A stretch of 10,031 nt of DNA from Nitrospirota bacterium. GTDB lineage: Bacteria > Nitrospirota > Nitrospiria > Nitrospirales > Nitrospiraceae. Below, piece after piece: positions 1 through 6,852 of this stretch. Position 1 is the first letter of the stretch, and every line of letters begins with the position of its first letter. The stretch lies in NCBI GenBank assembly GCA_016201805.1, contig JACQCB010000088.1, positions 1 to 10,031 of the forward strand, written 5' to 3'. A model generated the notes under the pieces. It did not search any database. It had not been told where the DNA came from and saw only the letters and a list, made by a program, of their open reading frames with translations. A program made the position numbers and the translations under genes.

Positions 1-1
1 G

Positions 2-724
2 GGCTGCGATCCGCGCGGGTTGATGCTGGCGCACGACAAGAGCCTGTCCAAGAAAATCCTCTCGTACCACAAGATTCCCACGCCGGATTTCGCGGAGTTT
101 CCCGTCGGGCGAGCCGTTGAACGGCCGAAGCACCTGTCGTTTCCCTTGATCGTGAAATCGGTTTCGGAAGATGCCTCGCTGGGCATCTCCCAAGCCTCGA
201 TCGTCGAGGACGACGACGCGTTTCGCGAACGGGTGGCCTTCATCCACGAGAAGATCGGGACCGGCGCTCTGGTCGAGCAGTATGTCGAGGGGCGCGAACT
301 CTACGTCGGGGTCTTGGGCAACCGGCATTTGCAGGTGCTTCCGGTGTGGGAGCTGGTGATGAACAAAATGCCGGACGATGCCTGGCGGATTGCCACCGAA
401 CGGGTCAAGTGGAGCCACCGGTATCAGGAGAAGTATGGAATCACGTCCGACGAAGCCAAGGGGCTCCCCAAGGGGATGGCCGAGAAAATCCAGTATCTGG
501 CGAAGTGCGTCTACCGGGCGCTGGGGCTGCAAGGCTATGCCCGCATCGATTTCCGGCTCGACCCGAAGGGGCAGATTTACGTGCTGGAGGCCAATCCCAA
601 CCCGCAGATCGCCGACGGCGAGGATTTTGCCGAATCCGCCGAACGGGCGGACCTGACCTACGGCGCTCTCTTGCAGCGCATCCTCAGCATCGGCCTGAAT
701 CGACAGCCTCCCCGTCAAGGCTGA
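2..724 (+). CDS. D-alanine-D-alanine ligase-like ATP-grasp protein, 5' end outside window
   Basis: The reading frame is open from the first bases of the window (first full codon at 2) and reads GCDPRGLMLAHDKSLSKKIL, so the gene clearly starts upstream. What is seen is the central and C-terminal ATP-grasp fold: the 'LAHDKSLSKKIL' helix typical of Ddl-like enzymes, a glycine-rich nucleotide loop (SEDASLGIS), the VEQYVEGRELYVGVLGN strand pair that contacts ATP, and the metal/substrate segment GYARIDFR followed by VLEANPNPQI (D-x-R and E-x-N-P-N). The family joins two amino acids or an amino acid and another carboxylate with ATP hydrolysis in the cytoplasm. Between the two halves there is a family-specific insert (WRIATERVKWSHRYQEKYG). 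True cell-wall Ddl is one possibility, but many stand-alone Ddl-like ATP-grasp enzymes have other or unknown substrates, so no gene symbol is given. The stop at 722-724 lies 10 bp inside the convergent sirtuin gene. Confidence 0.85.
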   Translation, partial: GCDPRGLMLAHDKSLSKKILSYHKIPTPDFAEFPVGRAVERPKHLSFPLIVKSVSEDASLGISQASIVEDDDAFRERVAFIHEKIGTGALVEQYVEGRELYVGVLGNRHLQVLPVWELVMNKMPDDAWRIATERVKWSHRYQEKYGITSDEAKGLPKGMAEKIQYLAKCVYRALGLQGYARIDFRLDPKGQIYVLEANPNPQIADGEDFAESAERADLTYGALLQRILSIGLNRQPPRQG

Positions 725-1470
725 CGGTCAGGCGCCGCGCCTTCCTGGAGCAACTGAGGCAGGAGGTGGCCAGCCCTTCCCCGGATCGAGACGTCCACCA
801 GCGGCGACTGCGGAGTCGGGTCGAGGTTCAGCTCGGCCACGAAGGCCCCCGCCGCCTTGGCGATCGGGGCGAAGGAAGCGGCCGGGTACACCACGCCTGA
901 GGTGCCGACGATCAGCAGCACATCGCAGGAGGCGAGGGCCCCCATACACTGATCCAGTGTCTTCTCATCCAGCGCCTCGCCGAACCAAACGATGTGCGGT
1001 CGCAGCAAGCCCCGGCAGGCACGGCAGGAGGGGGGAAGCGCGATCGGCACGTCCCGGTTCTCCTCGACCAGCCCGCAGGCCGTGCAGCGAACCAGCCAGA
1101 TGTTGCCGTGGATCTCCAGCAGCTTTCGAGACCCTGCCGATCGGTGCAAGCCATCCACGTTCTGCGTGATCAGGAGAAACCGTTCGTGCCGGGCTTCCAT
1201 CTCGGCGATGGCCTGGTGACCGGGATTGGGTTGTGTGGTCGCGATGAGTTCGCGGCGCCAGTTATACCATTCCCAGACGAGACGAGGGTCCCGCGCAAAG
1301 GCTTCAGGCGTGGCCAAGTCTTCGGCGCGGAAATTTTTCCAGAGGCCGTCAGCGCCTCGGAACGTGGGGACTCCGCTTTCGGCCGAGATGCCGGCGCCGG
1401 TCAACACGACCACGGAGCCAGCCTTGGAAAGGCGTTCCCGAATTTCTTGGATGGGCTCGGTTGGCTGCAC
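715..1470 (-). CDS. cobB: NAD-dependent protein deacylase, Sir2 family (class III, CobB/SIRT5-like)
   Basis: Sirtuins remove acyl groups from lysines using NAD+, releasing nicotinamide and O-acyl-ADP-ribose; this is a cytoplasmic regulator of metabolic enzymes. With the GTG at 1470 the protein has 251 residues: GAGIS at 25-29, the FRG motif at 37-39, TQNVDGLH at 102-109, the catalytic His at 121 in the segment IHGN, a four-cysteine zinc ribbon (C129, C132, C149, C152) and the VGTSG nucleotide motif near 188. Tyr69 and Arg72 form the Y-x-x-R pair that in SIRT5 and E. coli CobB binds succinyl and malonyl groups. The frame stays open to a TTG at 1521 (17 more residues), but that stretch contains a good -10 sequence (TATACT, 1506-1501) and has no ribosome site, whereas the GTG at 1470 has AAAGAAG five bases upstream and gives a usual sirtuin N-terminus. 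The stop overlaps the upstream ligase gene tail-to-tail. Confidence 0.93.
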   Translation of the reverse strand: MQPTEPIQEIRERLSKAGSVVVLTGAGISAESGVPTFRGADGLWKNFRAEDLATPEAFARDPRLVWEWYNWRRELIATTQPNPGHQAIAEMEARHERFLLITQNVDGLHRSAGSRKLLEIHGNIWLVRCTACGLVEENRDVPIALPPSCRACRGLLRPHIVWFGEALDEKTLDQCMGALASCDVLLIVGTSGVVYPAASFAPIAKAAGAFVAELNLDPTPQSPLVDVSIRGRAGHLLPQLLQEGAAPDRQP

Positions 1471-1500
1471 GGCGGCTTCTTTCGCTGCGATCTGCCCAAG

Positions 1501-1542
1501 AGTATACGCCACTTTTTCCAATCCGGAACAGCGTGCTATAGT
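1501..1542. promoter_or_regulatory. Possible divergent promoter region between sirtuin and panE
   Basis: Two -10-like hexamers face away from each other. On the minus strand TATACT (1506-1501) lies about 30 bp before the preferred sirtuin start. On the plus strand TATAGT (1537-1542) is preceded by TG one base upstream (extended -10) and reads toward panE. Neither has a convincing -35 at 16-18 bp. This is seen by eye only and the assignment is tentative. Confidence 0.3.
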
Positions 1543-1552
1543 AACGGAAGCC

Positions 1553-1618
1553 TTCAGCGGTCAGCAATCAGCCGTCAGCTTTAAGGCAAGAACAGATTTC
1601 TGGAGGCTGAGAGCTGAC
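1553..1618. repeat. TCAGC repeat with 7-bp period, direct then inverted
   Basis: TCAGC recurs at 1554, 1561, 1568 and 1575, exactly every 7 bp (units TTCAGCG, GTCAGCA, ATCAGCC, GTCAGCT). After about 25 bp the reverse form GCTGA appears at 1606 and 1613, again 7 bp apart. GTCAGCT (1574-1580) and AGCTGAC (1612-1618) are a perfect inverted pair, so the element can fold into a hairpin. It sits in the panE leader, ending about 20 bp before the start codon. It resembles the heptanucleotide short tandem repeats described in cyanobacteria in form only. Confidence 0.7.
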
Positions 1619-1638
1619 AGTTTCTTCCAGGGGTGGTT

Positions 1639-2875
1639 ATGAAGCAAGTCATGATGGTGGGGGCCGGGGCAGTCGGAGGATTTTTCGGCGCGCATCTGGC
1701 CAAGGCCAATGCCAACGTCAGCTTCTTGCTGCGGCCGCGGACGTGTCACGCCGTGCAGGAGCGTCTACGACCTGGATGAGGTCTTGCCCCAAATCGAACC
1801 GGTCATGACGGAGCAGACCGTCCTCCTGACCATGCAGAACGGTGTGGACGTCGAGGATCGGCTCCTGGCCCGCTTCAAACGCGACTGCGTGGTGGGAGGC
1901 GTGGCCTACATCTATTCCAAGATCGTCGAGCCTGGCGTGATCGAGCACTACAAGCGCGGGTCGGTCGCCGTCGGGGAACTCATGGGACATCAGAGCGCCC
2001 GCGTCCTGCAGATCGTGGACCTGTTCAAGCAGGCGGGGATTCCCTGCCAGTTGGCCGAGGACATTCGCCGGAGCAAGTGGGAGAAGATGTGTTGGAACTG
2101 CGTCTTCAATCCCCTCACGGTCATCATCAACGACCGGGTGGCGAAAGCGCTGGATCATCCCGAGATGCTCGGCGTCATCCAGCAGATTGTCGGGGAGGTG
2201 GCGGCGGTCTCGGCGGGGCTCCACGTGCCGCTGGCGCCGGACATGGCGGATAAGGTGGTGCGGTGGTCCCAGGAGATTCGAGACATCCATACGTCCATGT
2301 ATGACGATTGGAAGGCGGGCCGCCGGACCGAAATCGATTCCCTCAACGGCTACGTAGCCAGGCGGGGGAAGGATTTGGGCATTCCGACCCCGCTCAACGA
2401 CGCACTGACCGCCATGATCAAGGCCATCACGGAGCGGGAGAAGAGCGGGCCGGGGGTCCTGCGGATCGATGGCGCCGTGATCCAGCCCATCGTCTTGGAT
2501 CGCGATGCGCTGGCCGGGTTGCCGGCCGAGTATCAGGTGCCGGATGTGGGGGCGCAGGTGCCTGGCATGAAAGGCCGGGGCGTTCGTGTGAAGGGTCTGC
2601 TGGAAGTGCCGGCTCTGGCCATCGGGGCCGACCACGTCACCTTCCACGCACAGGACGGGCAGTTTGCGGCGAGTTTGACGCGACAGCAGGCGGAGGATTA
2701 CGGAATCCTCGTCTATCAACTCGACGGCGCGCCCCTGCCGGAACAGAAGGGCGGCCCGTTCCGATTGATCACGCCGGGCCTGGGCGATCTCTGCGCGAAC
2801 GTGAAGAGCGTCGGCCGGATCGAGTTGACGATCGGTTCCGGTCGGGATACGAGACCGTCGACCAAAACCTGTTGA
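1639..2875 (+). pseudogene. panE: 2-dehydropantoate 2-reductase fused to a molybdopterin-binding-type domain; internal deletion and frameshift
   Basis: PanE reduces ketopantoate to pantoate with NADPH in the pantothenate/CoA pathway. The ATG at 1639 follows an AGGGG site by 5 bp and begins a perfect Rossmann start (MVGAGAVGGFFGAHLAKANA...SFLLRPR), but this frame stops at about 1780. From about 1760 homology continues one frame over (VYDLDEVLPQIEPV... to 2875). About 35-45 residues of the Rossmann domain expected between LLRPR and YDLDEV are absent, and the net change is out of frame. The downstream frame is open from 1709 (388 codons) and keeps the PanE catalytic core: QNGVD, the Lys in KWEKMCWNCVFNPLT, and the Glu in GRRTEIDSLNGY. 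After about 2456 comes a second domain (LRIDGAVIQP... PGMKGRG... VTFHAQDGQ... EQKGGPFRLITPG... CANVKSVGRIELT) typical of the sulfite-oxidase fold, without the usual Mo-binding Cys. Without NADPH-binding residues the product is probably inactive, unless the break is a sequence error. Confidence 0.8.
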
Positions 2876-2886
2876 GCGAGCCGTGC

Positions 2887-4215
2887 CTATCGCGCAATCA
2901 CTTGGATGGCACGCCATCGTTCGGAGCGGTAGCGCCAGAGGAGCAAGCTCATCCGCACCAGCCAGTCCGCCGCCATCGCTCCCCAGATAAAGATCAAGTC
3001 CAGATGCAGCCACAGGGCGCCGATGCCGGCGATCGGCAGCCTGAGGCCCCACATCCCGACGAGGGTTGCCACCATTATATAGCGGGTGTCGCCGGCCCCA
3101 CGCAGCGAGCCGGCCAGCACCATGGTCACCGCCAGGGGAATTTGGAGGAGGGCGACGATTTTGAGGTAGAGCGTGCCGAGTTCGATCACCGTGGAATCGT
3201 CGGTGAAGGCGCGGAGGAGCGCGTAGGGGAAGAAAAAGAAAATCACGCCCATCGCGGCCATGACGATGGCGGCCAGCCGGTTGGCTTCCCAGTTTTCCAG
3301 CTTGGCGCGGGTGTACTTGCCGGCGCCGATGCTTTGGCCGACCATCGTCGCGGCCGCGATCGCGAATCCGTAGCCGGGCAAGAAGGAAAAGGCTTCGATG
3401 GCCAGCCCCACCTGGTGCGCGGCATAGGCGGCCGTTCCGTACAGGAGCACGAGTTTGCTGTAGACCAGCACGCCGATCTGCTGGGCCATCCGCTCCCCGA
3501 AGACCGGCGCGCCGATGCCCCAGCCCGCGCGAAGCAGGTCGCCGCGCAACCGGCGCGGCCAAGTCAGCAGGGGGCGGCAGCGGATCAGCAGAAACACCAC
3601 GCCGGCGCTTTCCGCGATCCCCACCGCCACGGCGGCGCCGGAGACGCCGAGGTTCGGAAAGTCCCATCGCCCGTAGATCAACGGATAGGCCAGCAAGACG
3701 TGCAGGATATTGACCCCGATCATGCAGTACATGGGGGTGCGGGTGTCCCCGGTCCCATGCAGGATGCCGGAGAGGATCTGAATCAGCATGGTGAAGGGAA
3801 TGACCAGGAAAATGATCTTGACGTAGGGGACGGCCAGCGCGATCACCTCCGGACTTGCGCCGAGCACTTGCATCACGGAGGGGGCGAAGGCCAGGCCGAG
3901 TCCCATGAGGATCAGCGAGGCCAGGATGGCCAGGCCGAGCACGTGGACGGCGGCCTCACGACCGTCGTCGAGTCGGCGGGCTCCCCAGAGTTGCGCGATG
4001 ACGACGGTGGCGCCGACCGAGAGTCCGGCTCCGACCGGGAGCAAAAAGAACGCCAGCAATTGGCCGATCCCCACGGCGGCGATCGACGAGGCGCCCAAGC
4101 CCCCGACCAGAAAAATGTCCAAGATGCCTTCGGCACGCTGAAGCAGGCTGCTGACCGTCACGGGCAGCGCCAGCGTCATGACGGCCCGGCGGATTTGGCT
4201 GATTCCAGAATTCAT
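2887..4215 (-). CDS. MATE family multidrug/metabolite efflux transporter
   Basis: A 442-residue, strongly hydrophobic inner-membrane protein with the size and spacing of a 12-helix MATE pump, which exports organic cations or metabolites in exchange for Na+ or H+. The two internally related halves show the paired family motifs: GTGDTRTP (154-161) in the first half and GAGDTRY (373-379) in the second, together with VIAQLWGAR (72-80) and MVGQSIGAGK (291-300) after helices 2 and 8. The start is an ATG at 4215; no clear Shine-Dalgarno precedes it, so an inner start at residue 13 (M13) cannot be excluded, although the N-terminal helix (ISQIRRAVMTLALPVTVSSLLQ) looks natural from M1. The gene is divergent from the DUF2779 operon (99 bp spacer) and ends 11 bp from the panE stop, tail-to-tail. 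The substrate cannot be told from sequence. Confidence 0.95.
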   Translation of the reverse strand: MNSGISQIRRAVMTLALPVTVSSLLQRAEGILDIFLVGGLGASSIAAVGIGQLLAFFLLPVGAGLSVGATVVIAQLWGARRLDDGREAAVHVLGLAILASLILMGLGLAFAPSVMQVLGASPEVIALAVPYVKIIFLVIPFTMLIQILSGILHGTGDTRTPMYCMIGVNILHVLLAYPLIYGRWDFPNLGVSGAAVAVGIAESAGVVFLLIRCRPLLTWPRRLRGDLLRAGWGIGAPVFGERMAQQIGVLVYSKLVLLYGTAAYAAHQVGLAIEAFSFLPGYGFAIAAATMVGQSIGAGKYTRAKLENWEANRLAAIVMAAMGVIFFFFPYALLRAFTDDSTVIELGTLYLKIVALLQIPLAVTMVLAGSLRGAGDTRYIMVATLVGMWGLRLPIAGIGALWLHLDLIFIWGAMAADWLVRMSLLLWRYRSERWRAIQVIAR

Positions 4216-4314
4216 CGATCAGTGTGTGGTGCGCGGCCCCGGATATAAAAGTTCATCCTAGCAGAAAGTTGTTGCGAAGGGGCATCGGACGTTCATATTG
4301 AGAGGGACGATTTC

Positions 4315-5904
4315 GTGGGCGATGATCCGTTGACAAGCGTTGGGCAGATGGGCCAGTCTCTACCTATGGAGATTTTGCCGGAGCGATCAGCGTCCCGTCC
4401 CCCCGGTTCCTACCGCCTGTCGAAATCCAAGTTTCTGTCCGGCCTGCAATGTCACAAGCGGCTGTATCTTGAAATCTATCAACGCGAGCTGGCTGCCGAG
4501 CCGGACGAGCAGACGCAAGCCATCCTGGACATGGGCACGGAGGTCGGAGAGGAAGCCAGGCGGCTGTTCCCGGGCGGGGTGCTGGTGGAGGCGGATCACC
4601 GTCACCCGACGGAAGCCTTGCGGCGGACTGCGGAACTGCTCGGCGATCCGACGGTGCCGGCCATCTTTGAAGGAGCCTTCGAGTTCGAGAACGTCCTCGT
4701 CCGTGTGGACATTTTGGAGCGGGTCTCGCTGGAAACCACCGGGCCGGAAACGGAGCGCGATGCGTGGCGGCTGATCGAGGTGAAATCCTCCACGAGGGTG
4801 AAAGACATTCATCTGGACGACCTGGCCGTCCAGTCCTATGTGTTGGCCGGCGCCGGGGTCGCGCTGGCCGGCGCATGGCTCATGCGCATCAACAATCAGT
4901 ACGTATATCAGGGCGGCGACATCGATCTGGAGCAACTGCTGGCCCGCGACGACCTGACGGCGCTGGTGGCGGCTCGGCAAGGGGAGGTGCCGGCCCGTCT
5001 TGCCGACATGAAGGCCATGCTGGCGCAGCCTGCTCCTCCGGCGATCGAGCCGGACGGCCATTGTCACAGCCCCTACGACTGCCTGTTTTGGGACCATTGC
5101 ACCAAGGACAAGCCGGCGCGCTGGATCTATCATCTGCCGGGCGGGGAGCGGACGTACAAACAGCTTGCGGTACGGGGCATTCAGACGATCGATGAGATTC
5201 CGTCAGACTTCAAGCTGTCCATCTTTCAACGGCGGGTCAAGGACAATCAAGAATGGGTCGGGCCGCAATTGCGCGCGGCGCTTGGGTCGGTGCGGTATCC
5301 CGTCCATCACTTGGATTTCGAAACCTTCATGCCGGCCATTCCAAAATTTCCCATGACGCGTCCCTATCAGACGATCCCCACGCAGTGGTCCAATCATATC
5401 GAGGACGAGGCCGGCGCGGTGAGACATGAGGAATACCTCTGTCTGGACCCAAAGGACCCGAGGGAAGAATTGGCCGTGACCCTCTTGGAATCTCTGGGGC
5501 GCGAGGGGAGCATCTGCGTCTATTCCACCTACGAGCGGTCGATTCTCAAGAGCTTGGCCGAGAGGCTACCCTCGCTCCGGCAGGAGCTTGAGTCGGCGAT
5601 GGCCAGGCTGTGGGACTTGCTGCCCGTCATCCAAGAGCAATACTATCATCCGCAGTTCGGCAGCTCCTTTTCGATCAAGTCTGTCTTGCCGGCGCTGGTT
5701 CCGGCGCTGGACTATGGCGACTTGGAAATTCAGGAGGGGAGCCTGGCCGCCCAACGCTATTGCCGGATGGTGTTCGAAGAGACCGACTGGGTGGAGCGGG
5801 AGCGCTTCCGTGAGGCGTTGCTCAAATACTGCCAGCGGGATACCTTGGCCATGGTGGAACTGCGCAAGGCGTTGTTGAGCAGGACGGCGGCTCCATCGCG
5901 ATGA
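4315..5904 (+). CDS. DUF2779 protein: Cas4-like PD-(D/E)XK domain plus DEDD exonuclease-like domain
   Basis: This 529-residue protein shows two nuclease-like parts. The N-terminal half begins LSKSKFLSGLQCHKRLYL (C46), followed by an acidic residue in VRVDILERV (D132) and LIEVKSS (E155, K157), then three cysteines six residues apart (C250, C256, C262). That order, one early Cys, D...E-x-K, three late Cys, is the layout of iron-sulfur Cas4/AddB-type nucleases. The C-terminal DUF2779 half starts at HHLDFETF (D334, E336) and ends with YCQRDTLAM (D509), which is the DEDD pattern of DnaQ-like 3'-5' exonucleases. DUF2779 has no settled function; a role in processing DNA or RNA is inferred. The GTG at 4315 is supported by GAGAGGG eight bases upstream; an ATG at 4366 is a weaker alternative. 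It is followed after 9 bp by the HIT gene, so the two are probably co-transcribed. No Cas genes or repeats are nearby. Confidence 0.88.
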   Translation: MGDDPLTSVGQMGQSLPMEILPERSASRPPGSYRLSKSKFLSGLQCHKRLYLEIYQRELAAEPDEQTQAILDMGTEVGEEARRLFPGGVLVEADHRHPTEALRRTAELLGDPTVPAIFEGAFEFENVLVRVDILERVSLETTGPETERDAWRLIEVKSSTRVKDIHLDDLAVQSYVLAGAGVALAGAWLMRINNQYVYQGGDIDLEQLLARDDLTALVAARQGEVPARLADMKAMLAQPAPPAIEPDGHCHSPYDCLFWDHCTKDKPARWIYHLPGGERTYKQLAVRGIQTIDEIPSDFKLSIFQRRVKDNQEWVGPQLRAALGSVRYPVHHLDFETFMPAIPKFPMTRPYQTIPTQWSNHIEDEAGAVRHEEYLCLDPKDPREELAVTLLESLGREGSICVYSTYERSILKSLAERLPSLRQELESAMARLWDLLPVIQEQYYHPQFGSSFSIKSVLPALVPALDYGDLEIQEGSLAAQRYCRMVFEETDWVERERFREALLKYCQRDTLAMVELRKALLSRTAAPSR

Positions 5905-5913
5905 GGCGAAGGC

Positions 5914-6345
5914 ATGCAGGTTTCGGACTGTAAGGCCTGTGCCGGGACCTGGCCTCCCGCCGATCACCGGATCGCCGACTGCGGGCTGACGGTCGCCCAC
6001 CTCTTCGAAGATCAGTTCTTCCCCGGCTGGACGGTGCTTGTGCTCAAGCGTCATGCCAGGGAACTGTTCGATTTGACCAGGGATGAACGGAGTCAGGTGA
6101 TCGAGGAAGTGACGGCGGTGGCCAGGGCGCTGGCGGAGGTCTTCCAGCCCGTGAAGATCAACTACGGCTTATTGGGCAATCAATTGCCCCACATCCACTG
6201 GCACGTCGTGCCGAGACTCGCCGGTGATCCGGTGCCGCTCGATGCTGTGTGGGGCGTCAAGCATGAGGCGGTGAGGCTGGAAGGGGATGAGCTGGAAGAA
6301 AAACTGGCGATGATCCGGGCGAGGCTGAAGTCGGAGGGGAACTGA
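5914..6345 (+). CDS. HIT family nucleotide hydrolase/transferase
   Basis: A 143-residue protein with the histidine triad HIHWHVVPR (His 93, 95, 97) near the C-terminus, preceded by KINYGLLGNQLP, the usual approach to the HIT active site. Such proteins hydrolyse or transfer nucleoside phosphates and phosphoramidates such as Ap4A or AMP-lysine through a covalent His-nucleotide intermediate, in the cytoplasm. Near the N-terminus C6 and C9 (DCKAC) resemble half of the zinc site found in some HIT branches. The conserved strand FPGWTVLVLKRHARELFDLT (37-56) fits the family. The start ATG at 5914 is preceded by purine-rich GAGGCGAAGG. It follows the DUF2779 stop by 9 bp, so an operon is likely; a functional link to nucleic-acid turnover is inference only. 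The exact substrate cannot be read from sequence. Confidence 0.93.
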   Translation: MQVSDCKACAGTWPPADHRIADCGLTVAHLFEDQFFPGWTVLVLKRHARELFDLTRDERSQVIEEVTAVARALAEVFQPVKINYGLLGNQLPHIHWHVVPRLAGDPVPLDAVWGVKHEAVRLEGDELEEKLAMIRARLKSEGN

Positions 6346-6470
6346 GGGGATTGTAAGACCCGCCCACATCAAAGACTAGAGTGAAGGCTGAACGGCACTG
6401 AAGATACTTATCCGCCCGCAGTAATGACGATACTGCGATAATGAGCGGGCGGCTCAAGCGAAGCTTGGTA

Positions 6471-6494
6471 TGGCGGAGAGGGTGGGCATTCGAA
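6471..6494 (-). repeat. Extra copy of the 3' end of tRNA-Ser including CCA (direct repeat)
   Basis: Read on the minus strand this is the T-loop, 3' T-stem, acceptor strand, discriminator G and CCA of the tRNA-Ser gene at 6665-6754. All 23 bases match 6665-6687, with one extra base (a G in minus-strand reading) inserted after the T-loop. It lies downstream of the tRNA in the same orientation, about 170 bp away. No D-arm or anticodon arm accompanies it, so it is not a gene. The arrangement is that of an attachment-site duplication left by an element that integrated at a tRNA 3' end, though no integrase is present. Confidence 0.8.
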
Positions 6495-6587
6495 GTCGCG
6501 CTCGCAATTCCAGCGAGCGCTCCTACAGAGGGGGCCAGCCCCCTCGTAGGCTCCCCACGCGGGGGGCACACCCCCCGCGATCCCCCC

Positions 6588-6605
6588 GTTCGAATCCCAC
6601 CCTCT
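6588..6605 (+). repeat. Inverted 18-bp fragment of tRNA-Ser T-loop and acceptor strand
   Basis: The plus strand reads GTTCGAATCCCACCCTCT, identical to 18 bases of the T-loop, T-stem and acceptor 3' strand of the tRNA-Ser at 6665-6754, but in the opposite orientation. With the copy at 6471-6494 it forms a 17-bp inverted repeat (one base inserted) bracketing about 93 bp of GC-rich hairpins. The bases before it cannot pair to make a T-arm, so no tRNA is encoded here. Confidence 0.8.
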
Positions 6606-6664
6606 AGGTGTGGCTAGTTTGACTCTCGTTGCTCCACGGATGACCAGCAAGCTGCTGTAAGTCT

Positions 6665-6754
<90 letters not shown>

Positions 6755-6852
6755 GCTTTTCTTCTCTCAACTGTAAGGGGCTTGGCTGTCTCGATTGCGC
6801 GCGTCCACCGAGCGCTGTTCGAAGCGCGGGGTGCGCGAGCACGGAGGTCGGT

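Larger units (their letters stand above)
6346..6664. other. Non-coding, hairpin-rich region between the HIT gene and tRNA-Ser
   Basis: No credible gene is present in this stretch of 319 bp. It holds, in order: an 8-bp inverted repeat CCGCCCGC (6412-6419)/GCGGGCGG (6445-6452) enclosing an overlapping GCAGTA/TACTGC pair; CAAGC-GAA-GCTTG (6455-6467); a copy of the tRNA-Ser 3' end (6471-6494); GCGCTCGC/GCGAGCGC (6498-6520); CCTAC-a-GAGGGGGC/GCCCCCTCGTAGG (6522-6550); CGCGGGGGG-CACA-CCCCCCGCG (6558-6579); and an inverted tRNA-Ser fragment (6588-6605). None of the hairpins is followed by a T-run, so simple terminators are unlikely. Confidence 0.75.

Noticed and set aside
1718..3667. A 649-codon open frame on the minus strand spanning the panE-MATE junction
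   Set aside because: It is antisense to panE and in the wrong frame of the MATE gene; the translation is Arg/Gly/Pro/His-rich with no family motifs, a usual shadow in GC-rich DNA.
2308..4248. A 646-codon open frame on the plus strand antisense to the MATE gene
   Set aside because: The product is low-complexity (Gly, Asp, His, Gln) while the opposite strand encodes an unmistakable MATE transporter.
4216..4314. Promoters for the divergent MATE and DUF2779 genes
   Set aside because: AT-rich hexamers are present (e.g. TATATC on the minus strand, CATATT on the plus), but -35 matches are poor and the plus-strand -10 would start transcription inside the ribosome site.
4315..5904. Cas4-like domain as evidence of a CRISPR-Cas locus
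   Set aside because: No cas1, cas2 or other cas gene and no repeat-spacer array is in the window; DUF2779 proteins occur outside CRISPR loci.
6588..6605. A second, plus-strand tRNA gene ending at the inverted fragment
   Set aside because: The preceding bases cannot form a T-stem, anticodon arm or acceptor stem.
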